Positions 1 through 5,936 of a stretch of DNA of 43,115 nucleotides are shown here, one piece after another (the first letter of the stretch is position 1; the number at the start of each line of letters is the position of its first letter). The notes under the pieces were generated by a model. It saw only the letters and a list, made by a program, of their open reading frames with translations. It made no database searches and was not told the origin of the DNA. The stretch spans positions 1-43,115 of the forward strand of contig CAIQCK010000066.1 in the NCBI GenBank assembly GCA_903870275.1. Direction: 5' to 3'. The stretch comes from an uncultured bacterium. Its GTDB lineage: Bacteria > Verrucomicrobiota > Verrucomicrobiia > CAIQCK01. Position numbers and translations under genes: made by a program.

Positions 1-37
1 CCGTCGAGCCTGCGTTGAAAAAGCAGAGGCTCGACGG
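1..37. other. Perfect 11-bp inverted repeat (hairpin) at window edge
   Basis: Bases 1-11 (CCGTCGAGCCT) are exactly complementary to bases 27-37, with a 15-nt loop. No T-run follows, so it is not a classical intrinsic terminator. It could be the 3' end of an upstream gene's transcript or part of a dispersed palindromic repeat cut by the window edge. Bases 38-111 hold nothing else recognisable. Confidence 0.5.
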
Positions 38-111
38 AGTCTCGCCCCACCGTCAAACAACCCATTACTTTTTTGTGGCGTTTGTGCTCCTTTGTGGCTA
101 ATTCCTCCGTC

Positions 112-753
112 ATGGCAACCAAGGCTCCGCCCATCTCCAAAGTCATTGCCGCACTGCGCAAGACCTACCCGGACGCGCATTGCGAGCTGAACTTCACCAC
201 GCCGCTCGAACTGCTCGTCGCCACCGTTCTCTCTGCGCAGTGCACCGACAAGCGCGTCAACAAGGTCACGCCCGCGCTGTTCGCGCGCTTCAAGGCCGCC
301 GCCGACTACGCTGCCGCGCCGCCGGCGGAACTGGAGCGGATGATCCAGAGCACCGGTTTTTTCCGTAACAAAGCCAAGGCGATTCAGTCCGCGTGCCGGG
401 ACATCGCCGGCAAGCACACCGGCCGCGTGCCGGACACGATGGAGGCGCTGACGGCGCTCCACGGCGTCGGCCGCAAAACGGCGAACGTCATCCTCGGCAA
501 CGCGTTCGGCAAGAGCGAGGGCGTGGTTGTGGACACGCATGTCATCCGCCTCTCACAGCGCATCGGCCTGACGAAGCAGAAGACGCCGGAGAAAATCGAA
601 AACGACCTGATGAAGCTGGTGCCGCGCGCGCAGTGGACGATGTTCTCGCACTGGCTCATCTGGCACGGCCGGCGGCGTTGTTACGCCCGCGGGCCGGAAT
701 GCGAGCAGTGCGAGTTGGCGAAGATATGCCCGAAGGTCGGAGTGGAGAAATGA
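112..753 (+). CDS. nth: Endonuclease III (Nth), DNA glycosylase/AP lyase
   Basis: Base-excision repair enzyme that removes oxidised pyrimidines and nicks the resulting abasic site. The 213-residue product matches the usual family length (about 211). The helix-hairpin-helix LHGVGRKTAN lies at residues 116-125 with the catalytic Lys122, and the catalytic Asp141 follows in VVVDTHV. The C-terminal [4Fe-4S] loop is complete: Cys190, 197, 200 and 206 in C-x6-C-x2-C-x5-C spacing. The frame stays open upstream to a TTG at 73, but the ATG at 112 gives the normal N-terminus (MATKAPPISKVI). The stop overlaps the start of the next gene as ATGA, so the two are probably co-translated. Confidence 0.96.
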   Translation: MATKAPPISKVIAALRKTYPDAHCELNFTTPLELLVATVLSAQCTDKRVNKVTPALFARFKAAADYAAAPPAELERMIQSTGFFRNKAKAIQSACRDIAGKHTGRVPDTMEALTALHGVGRKTANVILGNAFGKSEGVVVDTHVIRLSQRIGLTKQKTPEKIENDLMKLVPRAQWTMFSHWLIWHGRRRCYARGPECEQCELAKICPKVGVEK

Positions 754-1130
754 TGACCTCTTTATCCGATGTGAGTTATTCTTTTACAGAGATAAAAGTC
801 ACTTCGTGGGGGCTTGTGCTCAGAGATGCCATCGGTCTCGTTTTTCTTGCCGTGTTGATCTATGCCATCGCCACGCTCCGCTACCGCATCACCGGGCGTG
901 CCGTGGAGGTGCTCGTCTTCGGCTGGTGCGTCCGGCGCATCCGGCTCGACGACATCGAATACGTCCGCCGCGGCTGGGCGTTCTGGAACGAGCACTGGAC
1001 AAACTTCAAACTATGGAATTGTGTAACCCTGCGCCGGAAGAGCGGGTGGTTTCGCAACTTCGTCATCACCCCGCGCAACCCGACCGGGTTCATTGCCGAG
1101 TTGGCGCAAAAACTGGAGGACTTGAAATGA
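750..1130 (+). CDS. Small membrane protein of unknown function, PH-like
   Basis: A 126-residue protein I do not recognise by name. One hydrophobic segment (about residues 24-43, GLVFLAVLIYAIATL) is followed by a basic, beta-rich cytoplasmic part with several Trp residues and a repeated arginine pattern (RRIRLDDIEYVRR). This layout is typical of small bacterial PH-domain-like (DUF304/YdbT type) membrane proteins; the PH assignment is inference. The ATG at 750 overlaps the nth stop (ATGA); a second ATG at 753 is also possible. Its own stop overlaps the bcp start in the same ATGA manner, so it is the middle gene of a three-gene translationally coupled set. Confidence 0.75.
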   Translation: MMTSLSDVSYSFTEIKVTSWGLVLRDAIGLVFLAVLIYAIATLRYRITGRAVEVLVFGWCVRRIRLDDIEYVRRGWAFWNEHWTNFKLWNCVTLRRKSGWFRNFVITPRNPTGFIAELAQKLEDLK

Positions 1131-1588
1131 GCGAACTGAAGGAAGGCGACAAGGCGCCGGCGTTTACCGCGGCCGGCAGCGACGGCAAGACCTACAGCCT
1201 GAAGGACTTGGCCGGTCAAACCGTGGTCCTCTATTTCTACCCGCGCGACAACACGCCCGGCTGCACCGTCGAGGCGTGCGAGTTCCGCGACAGCTTCGCG
1301 GAGTTCCGCAAGGCCGGCGCGGTCATCCTCGGCGTCTCCACCGACAGCCTCAAGAGCCACGCCGGGTTTATCGAGAAACAGAAGCTTAACTTCGTGCTGC
1401 TCGCCGACACCGACAAGAAAATCCAGGAAGCCTACGGCGTCTGGGCGAAGAAAAAGTTCATGGGCCGCGAATACATGGGCACCCTGCGCACCACCTTCGT
1501 CATCGGCCCCGACGGCCGCCTGAAGAAAATCTTCCGCGAGGTGAAACCCAAAGGCCACGCCGCCGAAGTCCTCGCGGCGGTGGGGTGA
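1127..1588 (+). CDS. bcp: Thioredoxin-dependent peroxiredoxin, BCP/PrxQ type
   Basis: Thiol peroxidase that reduces H2O2 and organic hydroperoxides using thioredoxin. The 153-residue protein has the thioredoxin-like AhpC/TSA fold, with the active-site stretch YPRDNTPGCTVEAC. Cys46 is the peroxidatic cysteine and Cys51, five residues later, is the resolving cysteine that defines the BCP subgroup. A GGAGGA Shine-Dalgarno at 1115-1120 precedes the ATG at good spacing. The start overlaps the stop of the preceding gene (ATGA). A thioredoxin reductase gene at 10.4-11.3 kb could supply its electron source, though that link is inference. Confidence 0.95.
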   Translation: MSELKEGDKAPAFTAAGSDGKTYSLKDLAGQTVVLYFYPRDNTPGCTVEACEFRDSFAEFRKAGAVILGVSTDSLKSHAGFIEKQKLNFVLLADTDKKIQEAYGVWAKKKFMGREYMGTLRTTFVIGPDGRLKKIFREVKPKGHAAEVLAAVG

Positions 1589-1590
1589 TT

Positions 1591-1781
1591 GCCCTGCAGG
1601 GGTAAACAAGAATGGGTCTGCGTGATCTTCGCTCCGTAGGAGCGATTGAAAACAGCCCGGCGTTGAAGGGCGTGTTGCCCAAATCGTTTTAGCCGCGGAG
1701 CGGCGCCAGAGCGTAGCCCGCGGCGCGAGCCGTGGGTCTCATGACGCGGGAAGAAAGCCCCGGCAGGGGCGAAAGAAATCA
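1591..1781. repeat. Hairpin-rich dispersed-repeat-like block
   Basis: A 422-nt stretch without a convincing gene (1589-2010) is dominated by short palindromes. They are CCCTGCAGGG at 1592-1601, CGCTCC-gta-GGAGCG at 1630-1644, a GC-rich middle with GCCGCGG/CCGCGGC-type complementarity (about 1650-1740), and GCCCC-ggca-GGGGC followed by GAAAGAAA at 1757-1778. Two small flanking hairpins around a longer structured core resemble a repeat class I have seen between genes in Verrucomicrobia and Planctomycetes. The frame is open through here in continuation with the gene at 2011, but this upstream part shows no protein-like sequence. Family membership is inferred from memory, not from a search. Confidence 0.5.
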
Positions 1782-1925
1782 TTCATCCGTGGCGCATTTT
1801 CTTGAGGTTGTCTCGAGTTCGTGGACAGTGAGAGGCTTTCTCCCAACTCCGGGTGACCGGGCGCGGATGGCCGCGCAGGGGGCGTGGCGCGCTGCCGGGG
1901 CATCCACACGGACAGAAAAAATTGC

Positions 1926-1953
1926 TAGACAAAAGAGAGATAATCTCTATATT
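1926..1953 (+). promoter_or_regulatory. Putative sigma-70 promoter for the gene at 2011
   Basis: TAGACA (1926-1931) and TATATT (1948-1953) are separated by 16 nt. A small inverted repeat, AGAGA-taa-TCTCT, sits between and over the -10 box and could be an operator. Initiation near 1960 would exclude an ATG at 1954 and favour the ATG at 2011. The local AT-rich patch contrasts with GC-rich surroundings. No experimental support. Confidence 0.4.
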
Positions 1954-2010
1954 ATGGCGTCGAATAGCGAAGTCAAAAAGAAGACCACAGGGAACAGGAA
2001 GGAAACCGCC

Positions 2011-3456
2011 ATGAGAAAAGGAACCAGCAAAAACGTGTCACCGAAACAGATCGAGGCCAACCGCCGCAACGCGCGCCAATCCACCGGGCCGAGGACGCCG
2101 CAGGGCAAGGCGCGGGCACGGTTGAACGCAATGAAACACGGGCTGCTGACGGACGAGGCGGTCGTACAGGGCTTTTGGGTCCGCGAGTCCGCCCCCGAAC
2201 TGCAGGAACTGCGCCGGCGGTTTTTCCAGCAGTGCGCGCCGGTCGGGCCGCTGGAGGAGATGCTGGTGGAGCAGATTGTCACCTGTTACTGGCGCAAGCG
2301 GCGCGTACTGCGGGCCGAGTGCGGGGAGATCGCCGTCAACGCGGGCGAGGGCGCGTGGGAGCGGCTGCGGGCCAGGGCCGGACAGCGTGCGCGAATCGAG
2401 AGCGCCCCGCTTAACAGCGAGTCGAAGCTGAAGCTGAGCACGGCCGGGCTGGATTACATGACGGAGACGTTGCAGGTCGCCCGCGCGCGGGTCGATGTGG
2501 AGGGGGAATTGAGCAAGAAGGCGTTGGGGGACGTGATTCAGGTGTTTGGCGTGGAATCGGACGGGGTGGCGCTGGACCTGGCGGAGATGAACGGCTGGCG
2601 AAAGCGGAATCTGGAAGGGCTGAAGCCGGCGGCGTTGAATGAGAAGTACCGGCAGGAGATGCTGGATTATATGGATGAATGGCTTGAGGGCTGCCGGTAT
2701 CGCCGGCTGGCGCTGGAGCAGCAGGAGCAGAAGGAGGAGGAGGCGCAGCGGACGGCGGCGCTGCTGCCGCCAGCGGAGGTGGTGGAGAAGCTGGTGCGGT
2801 ATGAGACGGCGCTGGACCGGCAATTGTTCCGGCTGCTGCGGCAGTTGGAGCGGTGGCAGCGGCTGCGGATGGGGGAGAAACTCCCGCTGCCGCTGGCGAT
2901 GACAGGGGAGGAAGGGCTGGGCGCAACGGCGGAAATGTTTTCGGCAGACGGGCTGGCTGAATGCGGGAGGGGCCTCAGCGCCCCGACAGGCGGAGCATCG
3001 TGCAGGCGCGCGGCTGAAAAGCTCACGGCTGGCGTTGATCCGGCTTTGCGCGTTCGCGGTGGAGGTCGCGGTCGGGGCACTGAGACCCCTCCCACATTTA
3101 GGAGGCCGTCTTGCGATCCGAAGGGTGATGAAGATGGCCAAGAGCCTGTTGCCGGCAACCGGCGCAGGCGGCGAGAGCGTGCGGCCACCGACTTACGTCG
3201 GCGGCTACGGGCGGCGAAGTCCAAAAAAACAGTCGCGTCGCGCCGTAACGCGACTAGGGATGATAACGATTTCGCGTTACGGAGCGACGCGGCTACGATC
3301 AAAACGAACCCAAATGACGGGCGCGGCCCAAAACGGAAAACAGCGGTTTCCAATGGAAAAATGAATATTCCGAACCCAAGCGACCCCGCGGACGCAACGT
3401 CTTTTTGCGAAACGAAGCCAAATGAAGGGAGGCCCTCATCATTGAATCCCGCATAA
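2011..3456 (+). CDS. Unknown protein with NRRNA/STGPRTP head and palindrome-containing tail
   Basis: Function unknown. Residues 14-45 carry a basic motif (IEANRRNARQ, then STGPRTPQGKA, then NAMKHGL) that I recognise from many uncharacterised proteins of Verrucomicrobia, Planctomycetes and Acidobacteria. Residues about 50-310 are charged and helical with coiled-coil-like stretches (QEQKEEEAQRTAALL, ETALDRQLFRLLRQLERWQ). From about residue 318 the frame runs through three palindromic elements (2965-3290) and ends in a low-complexity KTNPND/NGKMNIPNP/CETKPNEG tail. The start at 2011 is chosen for the AGGAAGGA ribosome site just upstream and the promoter at 1926; ATG 1954 is the alternative. The real protein may be only the first two thirds, although no stop interrupts the frame before 3454. 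Confidence 0.7.
   Translation: MRKGTSKNVSPKQIEANRRNARQSTGPRTPQGKARARLNAMKHGLLTDEAVVQGFWVRESAPELQELRRRFFQQCAPVGPLEEMLVEQIVTCYWRKRRVLRAECGEIAVNAGEGAWERLRARAGQRARIESAPLNSESKLKLSTAGLDYMTETLQVARARVDVEGELSKKALGDVIQVFGVESDGVALDLAEMNGWRKRNLEGLKPAALNEKYRQEMLDYMDEWLEGCRYRRLALEQQEQKEEEAQRTAALLPPAEVVEKLVRYETALDRQLFRLLRQLERWQRLRMGEKLPLPLAMTGEEGLGATAEMFSADGLAECGRGLSAPTGGASCRRAAEKLTAGVDPALRVRGGGRGRGTETPPTFRRPSCDPKGDEDGQEPVAGNRRRRRERAATDLRRRLRAAKSKKTVASRRNATRDDNDFALRSDAATIKTNPNDGRGPKRKTAVSNGKMNIPNPSDPADATSFCETKPNEGRPSSLNPA
2965..3093. repeat. Foldback element, 23-bp inverted arms
   Basis: Bases 2965-2987 (beginning GGGAGGGGCCTCAG) are complementary to 3071-3093 at 21 of 23 positions, enclosing an 83-nt interior. 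The arms read GGAGGGG(C/T)CTCAG(C/T)GCCCCGAC, a GC-rich palindromic unit. The element lies in frame inside the gene at 2011-3456. It looks like a small non-autonomous palindromic repeat; no target-site duplication or transposase is visible. Confidence 0.65.
3184..3290. repeat. Two adjacent palindromic elements in the 3' part of the gene at 2011
   Basis: The first palindrome is GCCACCGAC (3184-3192), loop TTAC, GTCGGCGGC (3197-3205), with one mismatch. The second is stronger: 3235-3253 pairs with 3272-3290 at 18 of 19 positions (arm GCGTCGCGCCGTAACGCGA), with an 18-nt loop. Both follow the foldback element at 2965-3093 and remain inside the same open reading frame. Confidence 0.65.
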
Positions 3457-3503
3457 TACACTTTGGAGTTGGTTTGCGCGCTACAGCGGCTGTCTCCGAA
3501 CTG

Positions 3504-3562
3504 GAAATGATGGCGACGTGAAGCAATCCATCGTGACGTTGGACATGGAAGGCGTGTTGACG
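3504..3562 (+). pseudogene. Truncated duplicate of the thrH start region
   Basis: These 59 nt match 5127-5185 at 56 of 59 positions. They include the small ATG-ATG-GCG leader, the GTG start and the first 15 codons of thrH (MKQSIVTLDMEGVLT). Similarity stops abruptly at 3563 and nothing thrH-like follows. The copy cannot encode a functional enzyme. Together with the intact thrH it brackets the lipoprotein and the orphan gene, pointing to an old duplication or recombination event. The rest of 3457-3671 shows only a GGCTGCAGCC palindrome at 3601-3610. Confidence 0.85.
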
Positions 3563-3671
3563 TTGTCAGCCGCCTTGCCTGGCCGCGCCATCACTGGGGA
3601 GGCTGCAGCCCACCTCGGAAGTAGGGTTATACCCCATGGCGCACACGGAGCCGTGGAGTAAATTCGATAAC

Positions 3672-4190
3672 ATGAAAACATACATAGCACTGATAGTTGC
3701 CGCAGGTTTGTTCCTCGGCTGCGGCAAGACCAGCGTTCAACCCGCATCGCAGCAGTTCAACGAACTGCCGGCGGCCGTCCAAAAGACCGCGCGCGCTCAA
3801 GCGCCCAATGCCGAGATCGTCAACGTGGCCAGCCGGACCGAGAACGGGATGCAGATCTATGACATCCAGTTCCACACGGAATCGGGCACGCCGACAGTCT
3901 CCGTTGCCGCCGATGGCAAGCTCGTGAACAGCGACTTCGCCAAGACCGCGAGCGGGCTCGAACGCGCGCTCGCATCGCCCGGCGCGACGGGCACCAAGTT
4001 CAGCTCGTTGCCGGAAAAGGCGCAGAAGACCATCAAGCAGCACGCGCCGGACGCCGAGATCACCGACGTCACACGGCAGGAGAAGGATGGCCGCGTCTTC
4101 TACGAGGTCGGATTCATGGACAAAGGCACGAAGTCCACGCTTCGGGTGGCGGAGGACGGCCAACTCATTCAAGATCTGCAAAAGCAATAG
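3672..4190 (+). CDS. PepSY-like periplasmic lipoprotein with two repeats
   Basis: A 172-residue predicted lipoprotein. The signal peptide MKTYIALIVAAGLFLGC ends in a lipobox with Cys17 as the lipidation site. The mature part is an internal duplication: residues about 29-85 (FNELPAAVQKTARAQAPNAE...) and 108-165 (FSSLPEKAQKTIKQHAPDAE...) share the pattern F-x-x-LP-x-x-x-QKT-x-x-x-x-AP-[ND]-AEI, then a beta-hairpin ending in V-A-x-DG-x-L. This matches the PepSY-like (beta-lactamase-inhibitor-like, DUF2874) fold; such domains are thought to bind or inhibit secreted enzymes, but the partner here is unknown. The ATG at 3672 is preferred over 3636 because it gives a clean signal peptide. It sits in the cassette bracketed by the thrH duplication. 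Confidence 0.8.
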   Translation: MKTYIALIVAAGLFLGCGKTSVQPASQQFNELPAAVQKTARAQAPNAEIVNVASRTENGMQIYDIQFHTESGTPTVSVAADGKLVNSDFAKTASGLERALASPGATGTKFSSLPEKAQKTIKQHAPDAEITDVTRQEKDGRVFYEVGFMDKGTKSTLRVAEDGQLIQDLQKQ

Positions 4191-4259
4191 TCGGACGCGA
4201 AGAAAACGTTCTGCTTGTTTCGGTAACAGATGTCCGGCATGCAGAGTGGAACTCATGTT

Positions 4260-4295
4260 GGCGCGGGGGGCAATGATCGCCATGCCCCTCGCGCC
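4260..4295. terminator. Hairpin between convergent genes
   Basis: GGCGCGGGGGGCA (4260-4272) pairs with TGCCCCTCGCGCC (4283-4295) at 12 of 13 positions around a 10-nt loop. It lies in the 204-nt gap between the lipoprotein (plus) and the orphan gene (minus), where a bidirectional terminator would be expected. There is no U-run on either side, so intrinsic termination is uncertain. Confidence 0.4.
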
Positions 4296-4394
4296 AAGCC
4301 ACACCTCGCCCCGTCGGAACGTTACGGTGTTGATTCTTTGGTGGCTGGACTGAAACGTTCTGGCGCTCGTCGTGGTGGCGCCGGCGTTGCAAAC

Positions 4395-4853
4395 TCAACC
4401 TTCGTCATACACAAGCGTGACCTTGTTGGGTCGTAAGCCAGCAGTCGCCTGGCACGCTTCAGTGCAAGCGATGTGTGCTTCAAAGGCCGCCAAGTCTTTG
4501 GGTTTGCTGCACCAACGCTTGCCCTCCCTGAGCTTCTTCAACGGAGCGGACGGAGTGAAGTGAAAGGTGAGTGAAAGCTGCGACATCGCCCCGAAGTCAC
4601 CCTCACCCTTTTTGGTCACGATGAAATGTCGCATGATTTCGCACGTGAAGGTTTGGCCTTGCCCCCAATCGTCAGTGCCCCAAAGGAAAAGAAGCAGGTC
4701 GCCGCACATGTTTAGCGCACATCCCTCAGCGCGGACAGCCCGATAAAAACTGATCATGAGCCGGATGCCCTGCGCTAACGTCAGGCCGGCCATCGGTGTG
4801 CCGGACTGCTTGATGCGCTTCTCCAACTCCTCTTTTGAGTTCTTCGGCGTCAT
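4395..4853 (-). CDS. Orphan protein of unknown function
   Basis: A 152-residue protein I cannot assign. It has no signal peptide or membrane segment. The N-terminus is charged and helical (MTPKNSKEELEKRIKQ), followed by a mixed alpha/beta body rich in aromatic and Cys residues (five Cys, e.g. GCALNMCGD, TCEIMRHF, IACTEACQ). A good TTGACA/TAGATT promoter lies immediately upstream at 4880-4908, supporting expression and this start. The coding stretch appears less GC-rich than its neighbours and is bracketed by the thrH duplication, which is compatible with acquisition by transfer. The high promoter quality and an uninterrupted frame argue against it being a chance frame. Confidence 0.6.
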   Translation of the reverse strand: MTPKNSKEELEKRIKQSGTPMAGLTLAQGIRLMISFYRAVRAEGCALNMCGDLLLFLWGTDDWGQGQTFTCEIMRHFIVTKKGEGDFGAMSQLSLTFHFTPSAPLKKLREGKRWCSKPKDLAAFEAHIACTEACQATAGLRPNKVTLVYDEG

Positions 4854-4879
4854 GGAGGCGCGATGATCGAACAGACCGT

Positions 4880-4908
4880 AATCTAAAATTGACCCGCGAA
4901 TTTGTCAA
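4880..4908 (-). promoter_or_regulatory. Strong sigma-70-like promoter for the orphan gene
   Basis: On the minus strand, TTGACA (4908-4903) and TAGATT (4885-4880) are separated by exactly 17 nt, close to the housekeeping consensus. Initiation near 4873 would leave a leader of about 20 nt before the ATG at 4853. The remaining bases up to 5126 hold no recognisable gene. Confidence 0.6.
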
Positions 4909-5140
4909 ATAACAGGGGAGACTTGGCAAAATCTGGTGAAGAGTGACGAGTTGCCGAAGTTCTTCAGGTCTCCCCTCCGCTCCAGAACCGTTTGTCAACG
5001 CCGCCGCGCCATCGGTCTCAATGTCTTCATTCGACGGAGTTTCCACCGGATGCGAAGGAGAAAAGTCACGCGTGCAACGTTGTGTGGCACAACGCGGCGA
5101 GGGACTGGACACGAAAAGAAATTCCTGAAATGATGGCGGC

Positions 5141-5743
5141 GTGAAGCAGTCAATCGTGACGTTGGACATGGAAGGCGTGTTGACGCCGGAGATATGGATC
5201 GCGGTGGCCGAGAAGACGGGCATCGCGGAGTTGCGCCGGACCACGCGGGATGAGCCGGATTACGACAAGCTCATGCGCGGGCGGCTGGCCATCCTCGACC
5301 GGCACGGCCTGAAGCTCTCGGACATCCAGGCGGTGATCGGGACGCTGCGGCCGTTGGACGGGGCGCTGGAGTTTCTGCAGGAGTTGCGGTCGTTTTCGCA
5401 GGCGCTGATCCTCTCGGACACGTTCGAGCAGTTTGCGCAGCCGTTGATGCGGCAACTGGAGTGGCCAACGCTGTTCTGCCACCGGCTGGTGGTGGAGAAG
5501 GATCGGATCGTCGGCTACGCGCTGCGCATCCCGGAGCAGAAACAGCGGACGGTGGCCGCGCTGAAGCTGCTGAACTACAACGTGATCTCGGTCGGCGATT
5601 CGTTCAACGACACGCTGATGCTGATCGAGGCGCACACGGGTTTCCTATTCCACGCGCCGGCGAACGTGAAGGCGCAGTTTCCGCAGTTCAAGGCGATGGA
5701 GGCTTACGACGAGTTGCTGAAGCTGATCCGGAAGGCAATGTAG
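5141..5743 (+). CDS. thrH: ThrH phosphoserine phosphatase/homoserine phosphotransferase
   Basis: HAD-family enzyme that dephosphorylates phosphoserine and can transfer the phosphate to homoserine, linking serine and threonine synthesis. The 200-residue sequence follows Pseudomonas ThrH closely. Motif I is the ThrH-type D9-M-E-G rather than DxDGT, followed by PEIWIAVAEKTGI, then motif II LSDTFEQF and the Mg-binding GDSFNDTLML. GTG at 5141 is the only sensible start, because an upstream in-register ATG-ATG-GCG-GCG-TGA mini-frame ends on it. A 59-nt copy of this start region lies at 3504-3562. The downstream gap to korA (193 nt) makes an operon link uncertain. Confidence 0.93.
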   Translation: MKQSIVTLDMEGVLTPEIWIAVAEKTGIAELRRTTRDEPDYDKLMRGRLAILDRHGLKLSDIQAVIGTLRPLDGALEFLQELRSFSQALILSDTFEQFAQPLMRQLEWPTLFCHRLVVEKDRIVGYALRIPEQKQRTVAALKLLNYNVISVGDSFNDTLMLIEAHTGFLFHAPANVKAQFPQFKAMEAYDELLKLIRKAM

Positions 5744-5936
5744 AGGCGGGGGATTGGGGTGGCTGTCAGAGCCGCAATTTCAAACGGAAAAACACGCAGT
5801 CGCGGTGATGCGCGGTTGACAGTTGCCCGTTGATGTGCTTTCTTGCAACGCTTTTTGCTTCCACCCCGGCGGCTTGGGCCGCAAGAACTGGAAGCGCCGT
5901 GTCCAATGCAGTGAATTCAGGCAGAACGGTTTCTTC

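Noticed and set aside
73..111. Extended N-terminus of endonuclease III from TTG at 73
   Set aside because: The added 13 residues are not family-like, and ATG 112 gives the normal length.
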